A stretch of 64,000 nucleotides of DNA from NCBI GenBank assembly GCA_918026815.1, contig CAKJVC010000145.1, positions 1 through 64,000 of the forward strand, written 5' to 3'. The notes beneath the pieces are model-generated. The model saw nothing but the letters and a program-made list of their open reading frames with translations. It ran no database searches and was not told where the DNA came from. This stretch comes from Chalara sp. BL73. Its lineage: Eukaryota > Ascomycota > Leotiomycetes > Helotiales. Positions 37,728 to 46,628 of the stretch are shown here, piece after piece. A program made the position numbers and the translations under genes. How positions within the stretch are numbered: position 1 is the first letter of the stretch; every line of letters begins with the position of its first letter.

Positions 37728-38041
37728 AGTATACAAAATCGAAATTTAAAATACTATATTTTTAAAAATTAGTATAAAAATTAGTATAAAAACTAATTGT
37801 AATATTTTTTAGTTTTTAAATATTATTATAAAAATTAAATATAAAACTTTTTAATTTTTTTGGTTATAAACAAAATCACGTATTAAAACTTTATATTTTT
37901 TTAGCAATTTACTAAGTCGAGTTATAAATTTACTAAGTTAAGTTGTAAATATAATTAATAACCCAGCCAACTTACTGAGGCCTTAGTAGGTTAAGTCGAA
38001 AGGCCGAAAACCCAACCTAACCCAACCTAGTCCGCAGTCTA
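37728..38041. other. Right terminal segment of the hAT relic
   Basis: It contains a paired ATTAGTATAA box near 37,768-37,792, then GC-richer subterminal DNA (CCTAACCCAACC) and the terminal TCCGCAGTCTA. No gene. Confidence 0.6.
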
Positions 38042-38714
38042 GTTATAAACTATAAAATTGATTTCAAAATCGTTTTATTAAAATATAGCTATTTATTTTA
38101 TTTCTCGTGTTTTTATACGCGTTTAAAACATAGCGCAGTTTAAACATATATAATAAAATTTTTATATTGTTATGCCGATTTAATTTCTACGTTTCGTGTT
38201 TATACTGTTATGCTTTTTTATACACGTTTTATATTAAAACCTGAAAAATTTGTTTACTTAGTTTGTACATTTTCTTTTTTTTATTAAAACTTAACGATAT
38301 TAATACTAATTCTGGATTGTTACTTAAATATTAAAATTATAGTTCAAATGTTAGTTGAAATAATATCGCATATGCATAATGTATTATATACTTGATTTTC
38401 AGCTGTATCTTGACTTTTTTTGGCGTAACCCTAATAAATGGACTTGGCTAAATAAACTTGACCCCCCTCGGCAAATCCACGCTAAAGTTTGTATGGGGAA
38501 ACAAATGAACTTGACCCCAAGTTCATTTTGCATTGGGGATAGGTATTCTACAGTTGAGCTGTTTTTATAGATATCAACTCCTTGGCCATCCTTGGCGTGC
38601 TCGCGTATCCACCCAATGACCCTCAACATGGATCGGTTCTGTGACATATACACTATACCAACCAACGAGCCCTAAGCCCAGCTACCTAGGCCCAAGGCTA
38701 TCCAGTACGTTACA

Positions 38715-38838
38715 GTAAGCTTTACAGGCTGTAAAATCACATGTTGTAAGCTTTACAGGCTGTCGGATCGTGTATTGTAAGCTTTACAGGCTGTAGAATC
38801 ACGTATTGTATGCTTTACAGGCTGTCGGATCACGTATT
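38715..38838. repeat. Four-unit 31-bp iteron array
   Basis: GTAAGCTTTACAGGCTGT recurs at 38,715, 38,746, 38,777 and (with one change) 38,808, an exact 31-bp period, alternating with GATCACGTATT-like spacers. A related 30-bp array in opposite orientation lies at 46,271-46,375. It is probably part of the terminal region of a transposon family. Confidence 0.85.
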
Positions 38839-39161
38839 ACGTAATCAAGACACGCTGTTTTGTGAACCGCGACGTTCGCTACATAAATCAGCCACAACAA
38901 AATCAAGAATAACTTTTTTTATAGAATATGGAATAAACTATACGCTAGCTTAATAGAAAGCGCTTAATTAGTGTAATCAAAATCGTTAACATTTCAAAAA
39001 ATCGTATTAGTAGTTTAAAAGCTTTAGATCAAAACAGCCGATTTTTCTAATGTCAATTTTTTTGTTGGGGTAAAACACGCTGTCAGGTGGTACCGGCACG
39101 TGATGGACAATTTTTCCGTAAATTGATTGAGCCAATCAAAACGATTTGAATTTATTTTACC

Positions 39162-39197
39162 TTATATATAGAGATATAGAGATATAGAGATAGTGAC
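39162..39197. repeat. GAGATATA microsatellite
   Basis: A TATATATAGAGATATAGAGATATAGAGA-type simple repeat with about three AGAGATAT units. Confidence 0.8.
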
Positions 39198-39421
39198 GGA
39201 TGTCCGAAATTTGCCTGTCATTCTCGGGTTTCGGTCAAACATATATCCGGTCATTAGGTGACACACAAGAAAAAGGTCTGTGCGTTTGGGTAAGAATTGG
39301 CTCCGCTCTGTGGTGGCAACCAGGCAGGAGTGCACAGCCACAAGTGGCTGAAAATGGATCCTGCTAACAATACTTGACTAAAAACCAGTGACACCCTATT
39401 CGCCTTCTACTGGACAATCAC

Positions 39422-42031
39422 TTATATTCCGCCTGGAGGCCAATACCAGTCTCTGCTCTGGGCCATTTGCCATCCAGATGAGGGATAAATAGGCATAGCT
39501 AGTGTCTCAGTGTCTAGCAGGTCGTGAGTACGTTGGGCACTCGGCTGATCTCCCAATCCGGGAATGCGTGCTGATGGAAGTGGTGTAGACATGTGAGACG
39601 AGAATTGCGACTGAATTTGCGTTTGGTGCGGTTGGTATGAGCTGCCCTGAGGAAAATCTCCCTGAGGCTGTTGGATCTGAAATTGCCAAATATCAGGACC
39701 AGGCTGGGCTGAGCCAGAGGCATATTGGGCGTCTAACGACTGTCCGAGGCCGGGCGTGAATGATGGAGCTTGAGGCGGCTGATGTAGAAACGGCGACAAT
39801 CCGTGTTCGATTTGACCAGTGGAGCCAAAGGGATATTGCGTATATAACGGAGCACCTGTATTCTGCCTAGGAATGAAGGATGGTGTTGGAGGCGTGAAAT
39901 GTGGAACACCAAGAGCTGGCTGCATTTGCTGATGAAAGACGGCCTGAGGTCCCTGTTGTATTGTACTTTGTTGCTGTTGAGTATGAGTAGGAACCCCGTT
40001 TTGGCTGGCAGAGGTAGGCTCAATCCCACTCTGGCTGCCATCAGCAGCGCTGTTGCCCAAAGCAGAGTCTGATCTGCTCTCCACTGTAGTACTGGTTGGA
40101 TCGACAAAACGTTCAGTCTCTTGTCGCGCAGGAAGCAAGCTAGGTTGAGGTTGGAGAGAACGAGTGGTTGAATATCTAGGATTCCAGCTTTCGAGCGCCG
40201 TAGCAACGAATTCTGGGTAAAAGGAATGGTGGAATGACTGTATTTCTTCCAAATATGGTCGCAGGTTCTCTGGTATATGTGTACGTACGATTTCGTTCCA
40301 GACAGACCGCCCATTTGACTCAAAGTGCTCGCGAAAAGCAGGGAGGAGCCCTCCCGAGAGGGATATTTCAATGTAGGGACTTCTTGGTAAAGGAGAGTCC
40401 GGGAAAAGGATTCTGTAAACCGCGTTCCAATTTTCCACCTCAGATTTTGACGACGATCGTTTTTCTAACTGCTCCCTTTTCTCGGCAGTGATGCCTTCCC
40501 ACTTGATCTGCGGCTTCTTAGTGCATTTTGCTTCTCTCACATGATCATCGCGTTTGTCTTCCCTCGAAAATGTCTCTGAGCAATTCGGGCAGTAGATAGG
40601 TAAACGATGAGCTTTTGCCCGGAATAAATGATACTTTACTCGCGATACATTCTTTAATTCATGGCTGTAACACTTGTCGTAGTGGCGTGGATACCGTTTC
40701 ACGAAAGGACAAGCAAAATGTAAGCGAGTCCCTTGGCCGTTTTCGGAAATATTCGGTGGTGTATTCTCCGAATCATTTCCATCGTCGTCGTCGCCTTGGC
40801 CATCTCCATCACCACCATTTGCTGATTGTCTTTTGGACCTCTTAGGTGGGCGGTTTTCAGAGTTGTTGTTGAAAGCCGACGAGGTAGCATGGCGATTCCA
40901 ACTTCTCGACCCAGTCGAAGGATCCGACCCTTGGTCTGAGGCAGCAGGAGATCGCCACTGTCGCTGGACTAGGCTGAAAGAAAACAGCAGGCGCTCGATA
41001 TACTTTTGCTTCATGGGAGCAAGTATTGCTCCAGAAGGGTCCCACTCGGGGCTATTCTCGGAATATTCCGTCCACACAAAGGATTCGTTGTCAGTATCAA
41101 TTCCGTCCTCCTCAGACTCTGACGTCGCTCGTATAGCCTCGTATCCTATTCCAAACTCGGAGGACCATGAGGTCATCCCGTCTCCGCTAGATCCCGATAG
41201 AGGGCTCTGAATAGCATATGTACTATCCACCCAGTTCGTTACGTAACCCGGCTGTTCTGTTCGCTCCTCTCTTGAGTGCCTAGGAACGATTGCATTAGAA
41301 GGGTTCGTTGAGTCCACCTGCTGTTCAGTAGGGTCCTCTGTACCTTTGGGCGATGGCTGAGAATTTCCCCTTATATCATCTAATTTCAGCGGTTCGGTGA
41401 CAATCAATTCTGGGCTCACAGGATCTTCAACTAGAATACGCTCAGACTCAGTCGTGCTCACTTTGGTATTGACACGATGTGAAGACGCATCAGGAGCCTC
41501 CGGCGTGGAGCGGTTCAAATCGGATACTTCCCCATTCTCCACCCAACCTGAGGAGCCAGGATGTATCAAATTCGAAATCAAAGGTAAGATTTTTCTCGGA
41601 AGCGGGGGAGCAAGCGAATGCATGGGCGGCAGTTCGATTTTGTTAGTTGAAATCGCTTGACGGTCGCGACGGAAAGTCTTCCTCTCAGTAGCGGAAGGAC
41701 GCGGTCGTTTGGTCTTTGACGCCACTTTATCAATATGCCCATTCGCTTGTGACTTGACTATGCGCTTGAGGCAAGCCGTTTTGCTCAATTTATGCATTTT
41801 TAAAGCGAACCTATCGCTAAAGAGGTACCCGCACAGGGGACAAGTACGTTCTGAGCATGTCATTTTATGGTTCTCGAGATTACCCGGATATATGAATATT
41901 TTGCTGCACTTCGAGCATTTAACATTCTGCCGGTGGGGCGAAGTTGGTTGGGAAGGGGGGGGCATTAGTTCCCGGGTTATTGAACCTGAGGATGTGTCCA
42001 TAGTTGAGCCGTGGCCGCTATCATTTGACAA
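39422..42031 (-). CDS. C2H2 zinc-finger protein, 869 aa, probable transcription factor
   Basis: One uninterrupted 869-codon frame. Near the N-terminus (about residues 39-95) are two C2H2-like fingers: CSKCSKIF with NLENHKMTC, and CPLCGYLF with ALKMHKLSKTAC. A middle region holds a second zinc cluster in the pattern FACPFVKRYPRHYDKC, VSRVKYHLFRAKAHRLPIYC, CSETFSREDKRDDHVREAKC. It is followed by WEGITAEKREQLEKR and ILFPDSPLPRSPYIE. This block is typical of a large fungal family of C2H2 proteins with unknown targets. Acidic and Ser-rich linkers and a long Gln/Pro-rich C-terminus resemble activation regions. Unlike its genic neighbours left of the nest it has no frameshift. Probably nuclear. The ATG at 42,031 is the first of the frame. 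Confidence 0.85.
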   Translation of the reverse strand: MSNDSGHGSTMDTSSGSITRELMPPPSQPTSPHRQNVKCSKCSKIFIYPGNLENHKMTCSERTCPLCGYLFSDRFALKMHKLSKTACLKRIVKSQANGHIDKVASKTKRPRPSATERKTFRRDRQAISTNKIELPPMHSLAPPLPRKILPLISNLIHPGSSGWVENGEVSDLNRSTPEAPDASSHRVNTKVSTTESERILVEDPVSPELIVTEPLKLDDIRGNSQPSPKGTEDPTEQQVDSTNPSNAIVPRHSREERTEQPGYVTNWVDSTYAIQSPLSGSSGDGMTSWSSEFGIGYEAIRATSESEEDGIDTDNESFVWTEYSENSPEWDPSGAILAPMKQKYIERLLFSFSLVQRQWRSPAASDQGSDPSTGSRSWNRHATSSAFNNNSENRPPKRSKRQSANGGDGDGQGDDDDGNDSENTPPNISENGQGTRLHFACPFVKRYPRHYDKCYSHELKNVSRVKYHLFRAKAHRLPIYCPNCSETFSREDKRDDHVREAKCTKKPQIKWEGITAEKREQLEKRSSSKSEVENWNAVYRILFPDSPLPRSPYIEISLSGGLLPAFREHFESNGRSVWNEIVRTHIPENLRPYLEEIQSFHHSFYPEFVATALESWNPRYSTTRSLQPQPSLLPARQETERFVDPTSTTVESRSDSALGNSAADGSQSGIEPTSASQNGVPTHTQQQQSTIQQGPQAVFHQQMQPALGVPHFTPPTPSFIPRQNTGAPLYTQYPFGSTGQIEHGLSPFLHQPPQAPSFTPGLGQSLDAQYASGSAQPGPDIWQFQIQQPQGDFPQGSSYQPHQTQIQSQFSSHMSTPLPSARIPGLGDQPSAQRTHDLLDTETLAMPIYPSSGWQMAQSRDWYWPPGGI

Positions 42032-43161
42032 ATCTGAAGCGCAAGATGTTGTGGGGTCTCTGGATGCATTGGCGCTTCTGCTGAAGCCAGCTTATTCCGT
42101 CGCTGATTGAAGGTCCGGGAAGTTCAGTAAATATGAGGCTAGAGGGTGGGATTATAAGGAGTTCCGCTGGCCCTTAGGAAAGACGGATAGGATGCATGAA
42201 GGAGGCGTTAGTACCTGAAGATGGACCTGGAGTAGCGGGAACGGATTAGCCTTATCATCATGACGCTTGTAGTTGGATGCAGAAGGGCCATGTCGAGGAA
42301 GAAGAACATACTATGGTCCCACAAATGCACCAACAAGAAGTCCGCGAAGGTACTATCCTCCTAGGCATCGTCGACGGGGTCACGGGCAATAGCAATTGGG
42401 ATTCACTGAGCATGCCACTGTGGTGGTTGTCGTGATGCTGCAGCGCGCGTCACAGCTACCATCTGAAGCATTGAAAGAGAGAAGCTGCGATACAGGAGAA
42501 GGGAACGCATATTGAGTATTGAGAGAGGGGTGCGAAAGAGAGCAGTTTTTGAGGACTAACATTGATGGCTTGCGAGTTGCGGTGCTCTCTTGTAAGGCTG
42601 CCGCCAAGGGGCCAGGGTCGAGCGGCAGTGTGGCCACGGTGAGTGCTGCACCAATCGCATTCCAGACATGTCCTCTTGTTCTAGGCTTAGCGCAGAGCCA
42701 CTAATCTAGTGCGTACTTGCTCACAGCACAATGGTGCTGAACGCTTATTGTGCCTACGACAACAACGCCACCACCAATAGCAGCCTCCAAGTTGAAGTGC
42801 AGCTCGATCTTATGATGTTCCCAAGCTCGCAGTCAAACGGAGCTGTGTGCTTTCTCAACAACCATGCCGGGCTGTTCTTCGACGATTCGAACACTTTTCG
42901 TGCCCCGCGTTAAAACGCGGCTCAATACACTCTGGAGGATGGCTCTCAGTGACGCAGAGATCAGCTTCCGCGGCGCTGAGGCAGAACAGGAGAGCAAGAG
43001 GTGGATTTAACCTCTCTTCCATCCCCAGTTCCTTCCTGCATACATTCTACAATAATCACTATCATCGTCTTCTACTGCTAGCGATAATCTGAAGTGCGAC
43101 CGATTCATTCATCAACTTATCTCAGCAACAGCAGCCGTCACCCGCCAATTCCGCTGAATTC
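42032..43161. other. Intergenic, with one weak small Cys-containing frame
   Basis: A - strand frame at 42,637-42,380 ends in a Thr/Cys-rich segment (CDARCSITTTTTVACSVNPNCYC) that could be the tail of a small secreted protein. A GTTAGT...CGCAG intron could shorten it. There is no clear signal peptide and no family, so it is not called as a gene. Confidence 0.3.
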
Positions 43162-43959
43162 GTGACGCAATCTACCATGTCGATGACTGCAGGTGCCTCT
43201 CAAGCAGCTACGGGCTATGCAAACGACATTGAGTTGAAAACGAACAACTCGCAAACTAGAAACACCGGTAGCCTACCGCGCAACATCCACGTTCGAGTGG
43301 CATACGCTGGTCCAAGGCAGCAACACAGCTGCCGTCTTCTCGCCATTGACGCTATAAACCAAGGCGAAGACCTGATGATCAAACTACACCAAATAGTCGA
43401 GAGCGGTTCAGGCCGCGGTTTCCGCTTCATCACGGCCTGCGAAGATGGTTTTCTTATGCGACAAGATTCGGTTTGGATTGTATCTGTATCTTTAGTGAGC
43501 GGATCCAAAATCAGATTCACATACTTATCCACACTAACATGCCTGTACCAATAGCTCTCAAGCAGCGCTGTGGTAGATCTAAAAGAGCAAATTGTGGATC
43601 CAATAGTCTATATTGAGCACAGCAAGTGCAGCGAGTCTCTCACTCATGCGTTCCACCATCCAGCGCAGCTCGGATCAGCGAGCAACTTTGTCCTCCACCA
43701 TCTAGAAGGTATCGTTGGCGATAATCGTCTGGCGTGGACTGTGCCGAGACAGGCTCTATACCTCAGGAAAATTTTCAGCAAGAAAGCTGCGTTCATCTGG
43801 TTTTGTATTGCCCTTGCCCTCTCCGCAGTGACAGGCGTAGGCGCGGGTCTTGCCAAACGCGATGTGCGCCTCGGGTTTGCTGTCGGGACTGGGATGTTAG
43901 CTGTCTTCGCAGCTATACAGTGTGTTTTATTTTGGCAGATTAGTGCAGTGAGTGTTTAA
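43162..43959 (+). CDS. Hypothetical two-TM membrane protein, two exons
   Basis: Exons 43,162-43,479 and 43,555-43,959, with a 75-nt intron (GTATCT donor, CACTAAC branch point, CAATAG acceptor) that keeps the frame (VWI joined to LSSSAVVDLKEQ). Length is 240 aa from the ATG at 43,162; an ATG at 43,180 is also possible. The N-terminal half is soluble. The C-terminus has two hydrophobic segments separated by AKRDVRLG: AAFIWFCIALALSAVTGVG and a LGFAVGTGMLAVFAAIQCVLFW-like stretch. Similar tails occur in small fungal membrane proteins of unknown role. I do not recognise the family. Intact and GC-balanced. Confidence 0.68.
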
Positions 43960-44667
43960 AACGCAATATTAGTTCTGGAACTGGTTGATTCCAGCTGCAT
44001 GTCAGCCCGAGACGGAAATACCAGAAACATGAATCAAGCAAAACATACTTACCCTCATCCGACCCTTATCCCCGTTCATACCACCGTGACCTACCCTTCG
44101 ACCTTCTCGACGATGCCCACGCCTTTATGGCTCAGCCCATAACCGGAATTTATATCGTGCGCTTTCATCCCACATAGCCTAGAATAGCGCTTCTAATGCC
44201 GCCGCCTGAGGCAAACGACGAAAAGAGTTCAAGCTAGAATTTAGATCCACATTTTTTAAACTTACCAAATTATTCTGGATGCCCAATAGAACATCACGGA
44301 TGACATCTTCCCAGGGTGTAGTTCTTCGTCCCTGATTATGCAATTATGTGCGCTCGAGTGCGTGATGCAGATCCATACTTTGACGCCATCGATCTTTCGC
44401 TGCGAGTGTTTAACGTGGATTGTACCAGAGGACGGGGCGAGAGGTGATGTCTTAAGTTGCCATTTTGGGCTGGGTGTAGCATGATTAGGAAGCTTGCTTT
44501 CTTACTAAAGTCAGGACCCAGTGTGTGGGGGCACGTGATGCCGAAAATTGGTGGTTGAGGGCTCAAAAAGAATCATGTGACTTAAAAAAACACTTTCACG
44601 TGATAGTGCTTTTTCACGGGCCATTTACGGGTCGGTGCGTTGCTGAAAAGGCTGAGCGCAGCGAAAT

Positions 44668-44820
44668 CAGTGTGACAAAAAAACTAATCAAAGCTGTGAT
44701 TAATCATGATTAATTAGACCTGATTAATCATGATTAATGATTACTTAGTGCTTTGATTAGCTTTGATTAATAGAATTTGATTAATCATGATTAATTATAA
44801 TTAACCAAAGCTTATATAAA
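44668..44820. repeat. Orphan hAT-like terminus with TTAATCATGATTAA palindromes
   Basis: The sequence CAGTGTGACAAAAAAACT at 44,668 resembles the termini of the hAT MITE at 12,845-13,391. It is followed by several copies of the perfect palindrome TTAATCATGATTAA within about 130 bp. No matching right terminus or duplication of the flanking AGCGAAAT was found, so the element may be truncated. Confidence 0.55.
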
Positions 44821-45830
44821 CAAATAAAAATGTAAATAACTAAAAATTTAAAAAGACTTTTTTAATATTAATATTAATTTCTAAAAATTGATTAAGTTGA
44901 TCATAAACTAGACAATAAAAATATTCTTTTCTTTAAACTCTTGCTTTTCGATTTTTTTTTTAATATTTTCTTCGTTTTGTATAATACTTCAATTTTTAAA
45001 ATATATACTTTTTTTAAAAGTTTTTTTATTAAGTCGATTTCTTAATTTATTAATAATTAGCGCGCCGTTTAAGAAAAATCGTTCCGAAAGCGCACTAGTA
45101 GCAAGTATTTGTAAATACTTTTTAACTATTAAAAATAAAACCGGAAATTTATTTTTATTAATAGACTAGTATTGTAAAAGTTTAATTTATTATTAAATTA
45201 ATAAATTAAATTAAAATCTTTAACTTTTAAGTTTTAACTTACGTTTTTAGTAACTCTTTTTTTTTAAAAATATAAAGTTAATTCATTTAAAACTTTTTCG
45301 TTATTATTGTTATGTAAATATATATTTAATTCGTTGTTGTCGAAATTAAAATTGTATAAATCTAAAGCTTCTGTTTTTTCAATAATAAAATTGTTTTTTA
45401 AATAATCTTTTTTATATCTATAAAAGTTAATTTAAATCAAATTTTTTTAATTTTAGTTTTAACTTACGTATTAAAGTTTAATTTTAATCGAGTTTCGATG
45501 TTGCTTATTTGACCGATAGTTAAACTTATATTACTTAACTTTTCTTTTTTAATTTTAAAATTTAATATTAAAGCTAAATAAATAGCTTTATTGTCGTTGT
45601 AAATATTTCTTTTTTTAAAATAATATTTTGATAATTTTGCTATTTCGCGATTTATAGCATTTTTTAAAACTGAATTCTACTTTTATAATTAGCATTTTTT
45701 TTATATAGGTTTTTTTTTTTTTTTTAAATTTAAAACAAATATTTACATTATTAAATTCAAATTTTAACTTTTTAAGCTTATTATATATAATATATAATTC
45801 CTAATCCTTATTCCTTTTTTCATTTGTATG

Positions 45831-45950
45831 GGTCACCTGGGTAGGTGACCGGAAAAGTGGGGCTTCGACGCTAAAAATACAGGGGGAGGTGACCACACAA
45901 AATTTTCTATTCGACACTTAATTTGGTCACCTGGGTAAACGCAAAAACTA
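45831..45950. repeat. GGTCACCTGGGTA repeats with a perfect hairpin
   Basis: GGTCACCT-GGGT-AGGTGACC (about 45,832-45,851) is a perfect 8-bp stem. GGTCACCTGGGTA recurs in direct orientation near 45,932, with GAGGTGACC between. It looks like a terminal repeat of a small DNA element. Confidence 0.6.
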
Positions 45951-46144
45951 GTTAATATTTTAAACTAGTTTATATGAAACAAATTATAGAATTTTGATTA
46001 AATTATATTTATTAATTCGAATCAATTGATTTAGATCGCTAGTTCTACAATTATTAAAGTTTGAAAATAAAATTCAAAATATTTGATTTTAATGTTCTCA
46101 AAAATTGTCAAAGCTTTGAACTTTAAATTTATTTTTTAACCCCA

Positions 46145-46165
46145 ACTTTAACCCTAACCCTAAAT
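46145..46165. repeat. Two telomere-like repeats
   Basis: TTAACCCTAACCCTAAATT carries two copies of the fungal telomere unit CCCTAA. Too short to claim an ancient telomere. Confidence 0.4.
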
Positions 46166-46270
46166 TAACCCCAAGTCACGTGACTTTAGAATAGCTATAA
46201 AAAGTAAGCTTTTTTAAATATTTTTTTTGTACGTGTTTTAATTGTGTAATATGTAATACAACAGTTTGTA

Positions 46271-46375
46271 AAGCTTACAAAATCGATTTTACAGCCTGGA
46301 AAGCTTACAAAATCAATTTTAAAGCCTAAAAAGCTTACAAGATCGATTTTACAGCCTAAAAGCTTACAATAGCGA
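46271..46375. repeat. Four-unit 30-bp iteron array
   Basis: AAGCTTACA units at 46,271, 46,301, 46,331 and 46,360, separated by AATCGATTTTACAGCCT-like spacers. In reverse complement the unit matches the array at 38,715-38,838. The DNA after both arrays also shares a CATAAAT...AACAAAAT...AATAACT stretch (38,894-38,925 and 46,411-46,444). Confidence 0.8.
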
Positions 46376-46475
46376 CGATTTTACAATTTGCGATTTGCCT
46401 AATTCGCTTGCATAAATTACTTATAACAAAATTAACAATAACTCTTTTTCTAACATTATCTCCCGTAAAAAATGC

Positions 46476-46561
46476 TCGGTTGACAGTCAACCGGGAAATA
46501 TTTTGGTGTAACGGTGACCGCTTGTGACCATGTATGCAAATATCCCGGTTGACTGTCAACC
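46476..46561. repeat. 25-bp inverted repeat made of two hairpins
   Basis: TCGGTTGACAGTCAACCGGG (about 46,477) and its inverse CCCGGTTGACTGTCAACCGA (about 46,542) flank 40 bp with GGTGACC/GGTCACC-like motifs. Each arm is itself a hairpin (GGTTGAC-A/T-GTCAACC). It lies just upstream of the OrsD/RecQ-like pseudogene and may be a promoter or transposon-end structure. Confidence 0.75.
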
Positions 46562-46628
46562 GATTTTACCCCAACAACCCCAACCCCATTAAAAACGCAC
46601 CACGCCGGTCGATAATTATATAACCAGC

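Larger units (their letters stand above)
12131..38041. mobile_element. RIP-degraded hAT-like element (relic) hosting nested insertions
   Basis: The left end TAGACTGCGGA (12,131) and right end TCCGCAGTCTA (ending 38,041) form an 11-bp terminal inverted repeat whose first 9 bases equal the ends of the intact hAT at 52,125-58,356. Subterminal motifs also match between the two ends (CTCAGTAAGTT, TAAATTGCTAAAA). The left end has four ACCCAGTGGGT palindromes near 12,144-12,210. Removing the three LTR elements leaves about 7.06 kb, close to the 6.2 kb of the intact hAT, and this residue contains the paired ATTAGTATAA boxes found in all introns of the intact one. The flanking 8-mers CCCGTAAG and GTTATAAA are not identical; seven of eight positions agree or differ by transitions, which fits RIP decay but proves nothing. 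No coding capacity survives. Confidence 0.62.
38042..39421. other. Repeat-derived spacer between the nest and the zinc-finger gene
   Basis: No gene supported. A short hairpin GAACTTG-ACCC-CAAGTTC lies near 38,507-38,525. Small frames on both strands at 38,379-38,665 overlap and show no domain. Confidence 0.45.
43960..46628. other. AT-rich transposon debris without genes
   Basis: The first 700 bp are mixed; from about 44,800 to 46,250 the DNA is strongly AT-rich with no open frame of note. It holds several short mobile-element ends and palindromes, listed separately. Confidence 0.5.

Noticed and set aside
38399..38665. Transposase fragment on the - strand
   Set aside because: No DDE, HTH or other motif could be recognised in the 88 codons.
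42380..42637. Small secreted Cys-rich protein
   Set aside because: No clear signal peptide, uncertain intron and a stop directly after the Cys cluster.
44660..44667. AGCGAAAT as a target-site duplication of a CAGTGT element
   Set aside because: No second copy next to a CACTG terminus was found downstream.
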